64,000 nt of DNA from Clarkia xantiana subsp. parviflora (Eukaryota > Streptophyta > Magnoliopsida > Myrtales > Onagraceae), in assembly GCA_036873135.1 (NCBI GenBank), contig JAPTYO010000009.1, positions 27,797,756 through 27,861,755 on the forward strand. Direction: 5' to 3'. This document shows positions 1-10,640 of the stretch, piece by piece (the stretch's first letter is position 1; every line of letters begins with the position of its first letter). Below the pieces are notes generated by a model that searched no databases, was not told the origin of the DNA, and saw nothing but the letters and a program-made list of their open reading frames with translations. A program made the position numbers and the translations under genes.

Positions 1-235
1 GGGGAAGGGAAATCCGACCCCCAAGGGTAGGGGTTGGGTGAGGGCACCCAACCCCTCCTAGGGAGGATGGGGTTGGCCAACCCCATCCCTCCTAGGAGAG
101 ATCGGGTTGGCCGACCCGATCTCTCCTAGGAGAGATCGGGTTGGTCCACCCGATCTCCCCTAGGGGTGATCGGGTTGGCTGACCCGATCTCCCCTAGGGG
201 AGGTCGGGTGTGGCCACCCAACCTCACCTAGGTGA
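1..235. repeat. 34-bp palindromic tandem array
   Basis: CCTAGG recurs at 57, 91, 125, 159, 193 and 227, exactly 34 bp apart. Between successive sites lies a second dyad of the form GATCGGGTTGG/CCGACCCGATC, so each unit is an inverted repeat and so is each junction. A more diverged unit occupies 1-56. In the orientation of the adjacent minus-strand gypsy element, the array follows the gag leader. I recognise no known function. The array may begin left of the window. Confidence 0.8.
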
Positions 236-607
236 GTTTGCCTCGGCCGGACGAGCGCTTCGGTCTCGTCCGAGCCGTTGATGTTCTCGCGAAGTGTTCG
301 GGTTGAAGTTTCGATTTACAATCATTAACGGGATGATAAAAATACAACGGTTCGGAAGTCAACGGGTTCAAATTGGGCGTATATCCATCAAGCCCCAGCT
401 GGGCGTGAGGGTCCTGCTTGATTTCCCTGAGGTGCTTGTTGAGTTGCCTGTTGAGCCGGAGGTGGATGCGCCAGAGGTACAAGCGGTCTCTTTTGGTTGG
501 TTTGTGGATTTCCCTCAGGAGGACGGTCATCCCTTGACTGCTGACTGTTTGCCATCTGTCTCGTGATAATCAGGCTTGTATTGTTCAAACCCACGGACGG
601 CGCCATG
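228..607 (-). pseudogene. Ty3/gypsy primer-binding site and gag N-terminal leader (fragment)
   Basis: On the minus strand the LTR ends in CCAACA and is followed within a few bases by TGGCGCCGTCCGTGGG, the form of a gypsy primer-binding site complementary to a tRNA 3' CCA end. Two overlapping open stretches follow (606 to 388 and 530 to 228). They are Gln/Pro-rich and then basic, which resembles the low-complexity N-terminus of a plant gypsy Gag. No capsid or zinc-knuckle motif is present before the palindromic array takes over. The gag assignment rests mainly on position next to the LTR and primer site. Confidence 0.5.
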
Positions 608-1079
608 TGTTGGGACGTCGATATCGAGGTGTCTGAATGTCAACCCGAATTTCAATCCCACGGGTTTGATTTCCTTCCTTCAATTCATTTTTCTTCACTC
701 TTCTCGTAATTCGTTCCTTCGCAGACCTGCACGAAGGGTAAGCCGGGGGTGGATCCGGTGAACCCTCTATGATACTTAATTAAGTACAGTGTTTTTAGAG
801 AGATAAACAAGAGAGAAGGCAGAGCTAAAATGTGCAAAAGTTCATCATGTGTAGAATGAGAAATCTTGAGCCCAATATATACGCCTCAAGAGGGATTAAG
901 GCGACTAATGATGTCATTAATCCCTAAGCGTGTTTTATTAATAAATAATGAAGGGTTTAAACCCTTGTAAAAATGGGAGAGTTCGTAGTGTTGTGCAGGG
1001 TGGTCGCGTGTATGAGACGTAGACTGGTCTTCGCGAGGCGTGACCCGGAACAGTCATTCGGACGTCGCAATAATAAACA
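608..1079 (-). mobile_element. Ty3/gypsy LTR, minus orientation (family A, copy 1)
   Basis: Read on the + strand, this starts TGTTGGGACG and ends near AATAAACA. The primer site lies just left of it, so this is the 5' LTR of a minus-strand element. Internal segments such as GGTGAACCCTCT and the GAGAGA...CAGAGCT tract recur in the same order in the LTRs at 18756 and 45285, which define one family. The left boundary is good. The right boundary rests on alignment with the 18756 copy, and I see no target duplication. Confidence 0.65.
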
Positions 1080-1438
1080 AGACGGGGGCATCACCCAAGT
1101 GACAACGTCATCAACATTGTGGAAGATAGGAATTCAGGATACGCTCCTATGTTATACGCACGCCTATGCCAAACCAATCACGGAAAAAGAGTTAGAGAAT
1201 TATTTCCAACATCCAGCAAGTTTACCCTTGTCAAGAACACAAGAAGGATCGTACCACTCAAAACATACGCCGACAGCGAAACCTAATCTTCGGACAAAGC
1301 AAAGGAGAAGATGAGGATTCCACCAGTATAACATCTCTCAACCATGTGCACAATCGTCATACAGACACAACCTCGGGAAGAGTCATAAGTGTATGAAGAA
1401 ACACATCAAATAAACACAGACCCCTTGTAAATGAACAC

Positions 1439-1930
1439 ATGAAGCATACATCGCAAAACCGGCACATTAAATTCAACACCGCGCAATGCGCAATAAGAGA
1501 GGGAGAGCAACAACTCCAAATCAGCGTTCTGTTCGTGATCGTAGAAAAGCCTGATGCAAATAAAGGAATCCTAGGGTATTCAGCCATGAACAAGTGGGGT
1601 ATGATAACGTCAACATCACACCAAAAGATCAAGTTTCTAACAAAGGCAGGAATTGATGAAGTAAAGGGAGATCAGCGGTTGTCAAAAGACTGCTACAAGG
1701 TTGCACTCCAACATGGTGACAAGACAAATAATCGCGGAATTCCCATCATTGATGAAAACCCAAGGGTAGATCATGCATGTCCTGCTTTCGTTGAAGCATT
1801 ACAAGAAATAAAGATAGATGAGCCAAAAAGGATGGTCCAAGTTGGCGCATCACGGTCAGAAGATGAAGTAATAGAAACCATCAGGAAACAGCGGTACGAC
1901 TGCCAAGCGACTTGGGGGGCACCAAGCTGA
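1439..1930 (+). pseudogene. Gypsy protease C-terminus / RT-linker remnant
   Basis: The 163-residue open frame contains a run resembling KGILGYSAMNKWGMITSTSH followed by KIKF...GIDEVKGDQRLSKDCY. This matches the conserved flap and helix region after the protease of plant Tat-type gypsy polyproteins (pattern ILGRPxLN...AVTSTYHxxxKFPT...GVGEVRGDQxxARECY). Further on, VQVGA resembles the linker leading to reverse transcriptase. The catalytic Asp-containing part and the downstream RT are missing, so it is a broken remnant. Nearby short ORFs show nothing recognisable. Confidence 0.6.
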
Positions 1931-4640
1931 CAAGTGCTCGGCATTCCACCGAAGTGAAGAAACGTATAATTTCAAGAACACGCGGTACCATTCTTCTAAG
2001 AAGGAAACACCAAGCAATGATCATATATAGGCATGTACATCATGCTAAGGATGCATCAACGCGAATCAACTAGAGGACGCATACAATAATGCATAGTCGC
2101 TGTTCATACATACATATTTACAAATAGTGGGTGATACTTGGAAAAGCTCCGCTCCCGACATATGCGCACCTGTCACGATCCGCACCTATCGTGTCCGCAC
2201 TTAGGGAAGTTTCCTACACGAACAAGGAATCCTCGTATCAGACTCATTTACTTTATCTATTATATGCATTACTAAAAAGAAAATTTCATAACTCCATATT
2301 TTTGCAAACTTGTAAACATTGCAACTATCTAACAAAGAGCAACTCTGTTCGTAGGTACATGCTACACTATGATTACTACATTGGAATTATGCCAAGTAGT
2401 AACCTATGCACATAATATCTACTTCAACAATACAAGCTAAGCATTATGTTCAAGGAGAGATTTATGGCATACAACACCAACATATCTATTATCTACACCA
2501 ACAAGGAGTTTATTTCTCCATCCATAACAGCGGCTATATCAAGAAGATATCGGCAACACAAAGCCAGCGCGCTATGTGCATAGTCAACTTATATGTGGCA
2601 ATGACAATTTGTGGGTTATCTACAAAAGGGACTTACCAAAGGCGTCAACAGCAAGCAATATCTTGGATAAACACCAAGATTTACTATCAAAAGTAGCATG
2701 CTGTGGTAGCCTCTTTGTAAGGGCAAACCCCATGTTTACTTCTAAAAAATGGCATGCTGCGAAATGCTCTTAGAAGTAAATCCTCATGTTCATAGACATT
2801 CCCTACATACAAACCAGGATGCGGCACTTAGGTGGGACTGATCACCCCATCGTGGCGGAAGTCCTCTTGTTAGACGACAACCCCACACACTAAAAGTATG
2901 CATACTCTGTTAAGGGTTCATACACCATGAAGACTTAGGCCTGAAAACGTTATCTTGCTCTTTAGCATTTAACGCAAAAACAGCAAAATAAGCAAGAAGT
3001 ATCTTGCAACAACGTCGCCTTAGAGTGGAACTAAGAGACGCTATAAACTTAAGTCTTGCTTCGCCAAGACGACAATGCTACATATCAAAGGCCAAGTGCC
3101 AAGTACATTACTACCTGCAATGCTATAAGTACCAAGTGTACATAACACCCTGCAATGCGCAAGTCGCAACATCATATGTTCTATCCATCACAACAAGGAG
3201 TTCAATCCTATCATGCAAGTCCAATACATACGGACAATGAAGATAACGCAAGGTATGAAATATTACTAACAAGTTATCACATGTTTATTATTATTGAAAA
3301 CAGGTCCAAGTGATGAAATACCATGCAAGCAAAGGCGTAAACAAAGATTTATCGAAAACCCCCATTCACAAAGGGTTCAACATGCTGGAAACAGACAACT
3401 TGACACCAACCAAGAGATAACATCATCTCGAAGGATTTATGGCAAAGAGTTCATAATGACAACATCAAATGCAATGTCGTCATCCGCACAAAAGACACGG
3501 CAAGGATGGTCGCTTTAACTTCAATGCGAAATAGCTCTTCAACATAAGCGCGACAATCAGCAATGCGTGCATCAAAATCAGCCGTCTTCAAGATCAAGTT
3601 TCAAGTGTGAAGAACTAAACAACGCTTACCTCAATGGGAGGAACGTTCCTCCTTGGGCCGGTCCCTCGACCGGGGGGCAGAAGGCACCACCGCCGACCCT
3701 CAACTCTATTCCCTTTATTGCAAGAAGGAGTTAGCACGGTCGTACTCGGCATAAATAACTTAGAATCGCTCGAGGAACGCGCCCCTGCGTCGGATCTTTT
3801 GAGAATTGTGCTAAAGCCAGGAACTACAACCACGCGTTCAGCAACATGAAAGCAATAACTTGGAAAATTAACAAGATCAAAGAAGATAAAAGGAGGTGCC
3901 TTACTCACAAGTCATTTACCGCAACCATGTCCGGAGACTCCAGAGTAGCGGGGGCAATTGTACGGACATTCCTTCAAACAAGAGGATTACTGTATACATC
4001 GGCTATCTGCAAAGACGAGCTTTTTCCATCAGTCCAACCTACATTACAACATGATACGAGTCATAAAGGACATCAAGATCTACACTTGGTGTATTATTTA
4101 GCTGCTCAACCATGTCGACATCCGAAAACAGAGTTACTCGCATAATGGAAATAGTGGACTTACTCATGATAACAGCCGTGGGAAGATTAATTCGGACAAG
4201 AAGATAGCAAGATCTGATATCCTGAAAAATTCAACCAACAATCCAATCAGTGCGCAAACACGCATCAACACTTATGCAAACATTTATGCAATGGACGCTC
4301 CATGTGAGACAACTATGTACGTACGAGGCTCGTTAGAATTCGTGCAACAAGTAACAAGCATCATGCAAGGGGGGCAAATTCTTCAACACATCAACCTTAC
4401 ATGTCGACACCGAGCTCATACTCGCAGCATACATGATTACAAGGGCGAAATATTTTCTAAGTGTTTTGCTCAGGATGACAGTCAGCATATTGCAAGCTGT
4501 CAGCATGCTACTATGTGTCAGCATATTGACAAGTGTTAGCATACAACAAGGTGTTGGCATACAACCTGTCTTTACATCAAGCATATGGATATAGCGTACA
4601 TAGCCAGGGATAGAGAAAAAATTATAAGTGTGGGGCAAGT
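1931..4640. other. Unassigned stretch (probable retroelement 3' untranslated region)
   Basis: Only short open frames occur here, and none resembles a known family. The sequence is moderately AT-rich with no strong repeat. There are small perfect palindromes near 3635-3675 (GGAGGAACGTTCCTCC and CCGGTCCCTCGACCGG). Towards the right end, around 4448-4530, degenerate copies of the 66-bp unit appear (AATATTTTCTAAGTGTTTTG), so this stretch and the array probably belong together. Confidence 0.45.
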
Positions 4641-6330
4641 GCGCACATACAAGCACATACATACATGTCGACAAGGATGCATGTCGACAAGCAAGGAATA
4701 TTTCCTATGTGTTTCCATGTACATAGTACATGTCGACAAGGATGGATGTCGACAAGCAAGGAATATTTCCTAAGTGTTTCCATGTACGTACCTACATGTC
4801 GACAATGATGGATGTCGACAAGCAAGGAATATTTTCTAAGTGTTTCCATGTACGTACCTACATGTCGACAGGGATGGATGTCGACAAGCAAGGAATATTT
4901 CCTATGTGTTTCCATGTACGTACCTACATGTCGACAATGATGGATGTCGACAAGCAAGGAATATTTTCTAGGGTTAACGGTCATTTTGGTACCACATGTT
5001 TGCACAAATTACACTGTTCATACCATTAATATTTTTTTGTACCGAATTGGTACCATATGTTTCCAAACCTAACTGTTTTGGTACTTCCGTTACCATTCCG
5101 TCAAAAACGGCCGTTAAATGGCATGTGCCATGCACGTGAGCAGCCCAAAACTTTCAATTCTGTTACAATTTAGTCCATCTAATACATCCCTAACTTTTAT
5201 TTTGTTCAATTTAGTCTTAAAATTTCAAAACCAAACCATTTTCCCAAATTGACCTAGTCGGACCTAGCCATGGGCTAGGTCCGACCCTGGGTCGGGGTCA
5301 CCGGACCCAGGCGACCCTGACCCAGGGTCGGACCTAGCCCTAGGCTAGGTCCGGCTAGGTCAATTGGGACCTAGCCCCAATTTAACTCAATTTGGGCTAG
5401 GTCCCAATTGACCTAGCCGGACCTAGCCTAGGGCTAGGTCCGACCCTGGGTCAGGGTCGCCTGGGTCTGGTGACCCCGACCCAGGGTCGGACCTAGCCCA
5501 TGGCTAGGTCTGGCTAGGTCAATTTGGGAAAATGGTTTGGTTTTGAAATTTTAGGACTAATTGAACAAAATAAAAGTTAAGGATGCATTAGATGGACTAA
5601 ATTGTAACAAAATTGAAAGTTTTGGGCTGCTCACGTGCATGGCACATGCCATTTAACGGCCGTTTTTGACGGAATGGTAACGGAAGTACCAAAACAGTAA
5701 GGTTTGGAAACATATGGTATCAATTCGGTACAAAAAAATACTAATGGTATGAACAGTGTAAATTTTTCAAACATGTGGTACCAAAAGGACCCTTAACCCT
5801 ATTTTCTAAGTATTTCCATGTACGTACATACATGTCGACAAGGATGCATGTCGACAAGTGAAGAATATTTTCTAAGTATTTCCATGTACGTACATACATG
5901 TCGACAAGGATGCATGTCGACAAGTGATGAATATTTTCTAAGTGTTTCCATGTACGTACATACATGTCGACAAGGATGCATGTCGACTAGTGAAGAATAT
6001 TTTCTAAGTATTTCCATGTACGTACATACATGTCGACAAGGATGCATGTCGACAAGTGTGGAATATTTTCTAAGTGTTTCCATGTACATACATACATGTC
6101 GACAATGATGGATGTCGACAAGCAAGAAATATTTTCTAAGTGTTACCCATGTACGTACATACATGTCGACAAGGATACATGTCGACAAGTGAAGAATATT
6201 TTCTATGTGTTTCCATGTACGTACATACATGTTAACAAGGATGGATGTTGCCAAGGGGAGAATATTTTCTAAGTGTTTCCATGTATGTACATACATGTCG
6301 ACAAGGATGGATTGCATGCATCAAGTAGCT
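4641..6330. repeat. 66-bp tandem array, interrupted by a foldback element
   Basis: The unit contains TTTCCATGTACGTAC, then ATGTCGACAA, a GATG(G/C)ATGTCGAC motif, and GAATATTTTCTAAG. Spacing is 66 bp (for example GATGGATGTC at 4741, 4807 and 4873). About five units lie left and eight right of the element inserted at 4971-5799. Units on the two sides differ mainly in the CAAGCAAG versus CAAGTGAAG segment. Because 66 is divisible by 3 the array is open in several frames on both strands, but it is not coding. Degenerate units continue to about 6450. Confidence 0.9.
4971..5799. mobile_element. Mutator-like foldback element (829 bp) with 9-bp target duplication
   Basis: The element starts GGGTTAACGG and ends CCTTAACCC, and is a near-continuous inverted repeat with arms of about 400 bp. 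It is flanked by perfect direct 9-bp repeats TATTTTCTA (4962-4970 and 5800-5808), which are part of the host 66-bp unit. Long terminal inverted repeats with a 9-bp target duplication are typical of Mutator-like elements. The core (about 5250-5530) is a nested palindrome of GGACCTAGCC and GACCCTGGGTC words. It has no coding capacity, so it would have moved with transposase from elsewhere. Confidence 0.88.
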
Positions 6331-7733
6331 ATTATCAACTTCTACACAATACCTCCTAAGCATTCTACGACGCTTATCGACAAAGCTCATACGACGACAT
6401 CTATGGTAACAAGCATTAGATATTGTTAAAATATTTTCTAAGTGTTTTAGCATGTTTGCAGACAATGACCGACAGTCTATAAGCTATCATTACCAACATA
6501 CAACCATTGACGGCCATGTACGTACAACTACCGATCATCAAATTGAGCATACTAAAACAATGGCTAAGGCATGGAACAACATGTCGGAAATGAACACTAT
6601 GCATAAGGGAAGTGTAACGATTCATCTGCACTCTTCTAAAAATTTTAGCACTTAGAAATTTTTTGACCGATTTGAGGCTAAGAATTCTAATGCATTTTAT
6701 CAAACACCTTGTATGCATGTTAAGGTAAGCTAGGTACATGGTGATTTCAAGACTAAATCAAGGCCAAACGAAGTTACGAAAGGTCCAGCCATGTACGGAA
6801 ATAAACTCACCAACACGAAGCGAGTCCGAATTGACACGTGCCACACCGGAATCCAATTGATATCAACTATGGTGTGTCTACTCCAAATCTATGATCTCAA
6901 AAGCTTCATCTTCATCAAGAATAGAGACCTTCTTGGAGATTTATCAATGAACAATGTAAGATAATGAATACTCTCTCTCCTAATTTTCACTAATAGTGCC
7001 TACACCATGTGCTAAGGACTAAACTTTCATGTATTTTCATATAAATCCTAGCAACCTTTACAAGCATCTTTGCATCTCTCCTATGTTTATATTGCATACA
7101 TACTACACAATGCTTCATGACACACTACACGTAATTACTATTACATATTACGTACATAGAATTTATCATGCACGTTTCTTATTTATGATCGTTACATGAT
7201 TATTTTTATAATCTAAGTATGAATTGAATGTTTGCATCATTTTCCATGCTTACATCATACTACATGTTTGCATCATACTACATGCTTGCATCATTTTTTA
7301 TGTTTACATCATGCTTTATGTTGACAAGCAAGCTCTCCAATTTCATATTATTCGAAGTGTTTTTCTTATTGCATGATTACGTCATCCGTTTACTATGTCG
7401 TCATCTACGTGTTGACAACGCGTTACATGCTTACATCATGTACCTTGATATTATCACGTTGTATAATTCTTTTTTATTACAAGTATTTCACTCATTACAT
7501 GATATTGCGAATATAATTGCATGTTGTTATACATATATTATCCGCTACGCTAACCCTATAAACAGATTACGTACGTACGGCGGAAAATTGAAGTTGGTCA
7601 AATTTATGATCCCAACACTCGAATTGACAAACAGGCCACCCTTGAGGTCAGTACCGAACCTAAATTGGACGAATATCTTATCTTAAAAAGAGTCAAGTAT
7701 GGGTTTTGAACCGCTACTTGACTCGGGGGCAAG
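6331..7733. other. Unassigned retroelement 3' region ending in a polypurine-like tract
   Basis: No gene is seen. One degenerate array unit lies near 6428. A short run of CATGCTTACATCATACTACATG-like words of 14-16 bp lies at 7228-7325. The final bases, 7721-7733 (ACTCGGGGGCAAG), match the tract before the 3' LTR of the element at 9592-18314, so they are taken as the primer site for plus-strand DNA synthesis. Confidence 0.5.
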
Positions 7734-8380
7734 TGTTAGATATCTGTCCAATTCAGGTTCGTATTTACATTTCGGGCCTCACAAAATATTCCAAAACCCG
7801 TAAAAGAACTCTTCCGCGGACACCCAAGTCCAAAAACGGTCTGGAATACGCGCAGTACCCGGACCGGGGGACTTCCGGATTGCCTAAAGCAATCCGGACC
7901 CGGCCCGGATTGCTAAAAAATCCGGAGGTCCGAATTATCGACGTTCTCCGCGCTCATCCCGATTATTTTGCCAATTGCGAGAAGTCGGTGCACGCATAGT
8001 CCACCTTGATGACGGTATACGTTTTCCTTCATACCGACATCAAGCCGTTCAAAACTGGGCATGATCCTTAGGTTCCCTATAAATAGGGACCTAGGTCTCC
8101 ATTCTAGACAACTCACTCATTTTGGACATTGGATGCTCTGACTTCTCTCTAAAAGGCTTTCTCTCCCTAGAAGATTTTGACTTGAGCGTCGGAGAGGGCC
8201 CAACCAGCATCCCCCTCTTCCACGCTGGTTACTACCCCTTGTGCAGGATCCGGATTTCGAGACTAAGTTCGAGGAAGTTGAAGACTAAGTTCGAGGATCG
8301 TGTTTTAGGGATCGCGGCGTACCCGTCCCTATACACACATCCGGAGCCCGTTCGTGGAAAAGAAGTCCGAAGCTACCCAA
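7734..8380 (+). mobile_element. Gypsy 3' LTR, plus orientation
   Basis: The LTR begins TGTTAGATATCTG right after a polypurine-like tract, compared with TGTTGGATATGA at 17505. A TATA box, TATAAATAG, lies at 8078-8086. An inverted repeat around a CCGGATTGC core lies near 7870-7925. The right end is not resolved: LINE-like coding sequence begins by about 8387, so the LTR may end anywhere from about 8230 to 8380. Confidence 0.6.
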
Positions 8381-8386
8381 GTGGAA

Positions 8387-9590
8387 GTAGACTTAACAGT
8401 TACCTAAAGGAGCGTATTGTGGCAAAGATTCGAGGTTGGAAGTCGCTCCTCCTAAACAATGCGGGAATGGAGGTACTAATCGGTAGTCACAGCTATGCCG
8501 ATGTACATGATGGGTATCTTCCTCCTTCCAAACACATGGTGCACAGAGATAAACGCTCTTATAACTTGGTTTGGCAACGGGGAGGCGAGAGGAAGCTGCA
8601 TTGGAGATCTTGGAGCACTTTGACTAAGCTTAAAATGTGTGGAGGGCTTGGTTTCAAGTAATTACAAGCTTTTAATGTGGCATTGCTAACAAAGATGGTG
8701 TGGCGACTTATTCAAAATCCAAGCACATACTGGGTAAAGATGCTAAAGGGCCTCTATTTTACAGAGGAAAGACATTAGGGAAGCTACGAAGGAGCAAGGG
8801 CGTCATGGGTATCGACAAGCTTATTGGTCGGTCTAAATGTACTAATGGATAACGGAATGTGGAGAATTGGGGACATATAGAGCGTGAATATATATAAGGA
8901 TGCATGGATACCAGGGCTTCCGCAACACAGATTTCCACCATTATACTCGAGCTTTCAGCCAAGCAAATAATGTGAATGGTTTCAAAGATTATTTTAGAAA
9001 AGAATCCTAGATGGGATCTTAGTTCAATCGTGAATGTTGTGATGGGAGATCAGCAAGAGGCAATATCACGAGTTCCTCCACCCTTGAAGCCGTGCCAAGA
9101 CAATTTCATATGGCCCCATACGAGATCGGGTGAACTAAGCGTCAAGTCGGCATACAGGCATGTGGGTGGTGAATTAGAGGCGACAATCTTCCCAGCACAA
9201 AATGGATTCCCGACACTAAAGTAGAAAGAGTTATGTGCCATGAACACATTGTCAAAAGTCAGAGCTTTCTTTAGAGGTTGCATGTAAATGCGGTGGCGGC
9301 AAGGGAAAATTTGAGAAGAAGAGGAATGTATGTACCTGCTCAGTGTTCGTTGTGCACAGAGGAGGAATCACGGGCCATATGCTGTTCCGATGCGCTTGGA
9401 CCCGTCCGTCCTTTGTGGTTTGTGACACTTGCTATTCGATCGGAAGATTTTCATGCTGATAAGGTTGCTGAATTTTTTATTAAATCACAATAGGTGAAGA
9501 CGTTAACTAAGAATGAACAAAAGATTAGGTGGTCCCTAATGGGCACGACTAGTTGGATAATAAAGAGATGTGTCGCGCGATGTACAACGG
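8387..9590 (+). pseudogene. LINE (non-LTR retrotransposon) 3' fragment: RT C-terminus and zf-RVT domain
   Basis: The first part has the RT-end signature of plant L1-type LINEs: a segment like IVAKIRGWKSLLLNNAGMEV, then LHWRSWSTLTKLKMCGGLGF, the equivalent of the conserved IHW..W..L...K..GGLGF block. After a stop near 8661 the homology continues (FNVALLTKMVWRLIQNPS). At about 9100-9370 the zinc-binding domain seen in plant LINEs appears: WPHTRSGELSVKSAYR, then KVRAFFRG, and CSLCTEEES with its Cys pair. Several stops and frameshifts break it, and the endonuclease and RT core are missing. It is truncated on the left at the LTR and on the right near the next LTR. Confidence 0.8.
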
Positions 9591-9591
9591 T

Positions 9592-10058
9592 TGTTGGGTT
9601 ACCATTAAACACGACATGATTATAATAGAGTCGAGCACATTTAAAAGGCGAGATCGATAAGTCGTCGACTAACATTGTTCAAAATAATAAAATAAAGGTA
9701 AAAGGTCGACGATCACATTCAAAGAAGTCGACTTCCAGAGTACGATTAATAAGATAAAGGCGACTAGGCTGCCTAAAGCCCTTCCCTATTAAAGAGTAAG
9801 TCGAGTCGACAATCGAAGTCTCATCAGAAAAGTTTTGCTTAATACTCTATATTATTCTCTCTAAATCCATTACTGACTTAAGTTTCGAAGTGGAATCAGG
9901 GGCCATCCCCACCCCTTTTCAGGTCCTCACCTCACAAAAGCCTCAAAAGGAAACTAAGTACCCAAGAGGTCAAAAAAGATACCTAAGAGAGCTAGCCTAC
10001 GGCGATACCTCAAAGTCCATTACTTGAAGTTCAAGGCCACGTCATTTTGATCCCAAAA
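9592..10058 (+). mobile_element. 5' LTR (internally deleted) of the Tat element
   Basis: The right part, from AATACTCTATATTATTCTCT to the end, is nearly identical to the 3' LTR. It ends ...GATCCCAAAA where the 3' LTR has GATCCCAACA. The TATA-containing and CCAGCTGGCGAC-rich segment of the 3' LTR (about 17800-18060) is missing here, so this copy has probably lost its promoter. The primer site TTTGGCGCCGTCTGGGGG follows at 10059. The left end (TGTTGGG at 9592) is a best guess. Confidence 0.7.
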
Positions 10059-10095
10059 TTTGGCGCCGTCTGGGGGAACTTAGATAAAAAAAGTC

Positions 10096-10640
10096 ATGGC
10101 ACCACCAAGGAATCGAGCAAGGCAAAATCAAGCACGGATAGCCGAAGATATATTCCAAGGACCAAATGAAACCTTGAAAAATTACTTTAGGCGATTTCAA
10201 GGAGGATATACCGGAGGTGAACTCTCGGAGAGAGAAGCCATCCGGGTATTCTTCAGAGGATTAGGACCTCAATCTCGATCCTTAGCCATCACTCAGTACA
10301 AGGAACCAGTGGGAAGTTTAGAATAAATGATGCAACGAGCGACTCTCCACGTAGAGGTGGAGCGAGCCCGGATGAATCGCCACCATCAACAAGAGACACC
10401 ACGAGGTCAATGCGAGAGCTCATCCATGCTAGAAGCCTCGTCAAGAGAATTCCGACAAACTCAACAAAGGTTAGAAAGACTTCACCTAAATGAAGGAAGT
10501 CGTCATCCTACTCCTTGTTGTGAATATCATCAACAGTAGGGGCATGATATCAAAGATTGTCTCCTCGAAAGGAGAGAGTTAGAATTTATGCAAGAAGAGA
10601 TTCAACGTCACCATCGCCATCGTTCTCATGAACAAAGGAG
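10096..10640 (+). pseudogene. Gypsy gag (capsid end and zinc knuckle), broken
   Basis: The ATG at 10096 opens a frame with ETLKNYFRRFQ and SEREAIRVFFRGL, the C-terminal helices of a retrotransposon Gag capsid. A stop at 10324 is followed in frame by EVERARMNRHHQQ and then a Cys-His cluster (CEYHQQ, stop, GHDIKDC at about 10519-10560), the altered CxxH-type knuckle common in Tat elements. The usual N-terminal half of capsid is absent, so the gag is shortened as well as interrupted by two stops. Confidence 0.75.

Larger units (their letters stand above)
1080..7733 (+). mobile_element. Internal remnant of a plus-strand Tat-like gypsy element (mostly non-coding)
   Basis: This stretch lies between the LTR at 608-1079 and a gypsy 3' LTR that begins at 7734, directly after the polypurine-like tract CTCGGGGGCAAG. 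The same tract precedes the 3' LTR at 17505. Only 1439-1930 has recognisable pol sequence. Reverse transcriptase, RNase H and integrase are absent. The rest is a very long 3' untranslated region with a 66-bp tandem array, a layout known from Tat-lineage elements. I cannot tell whether the whole stretch is one element or a mosaic. Confidence 0.5.

Noticed and set aside
4622..5029. Overlapping open frames on both strands with repeated peptide units (also 5741-6317)
   Set aside because: They follow the 66-bp array. The unit is divisible by three, so any stop-free frame stays open. No start context, domain or conservation supports coding.
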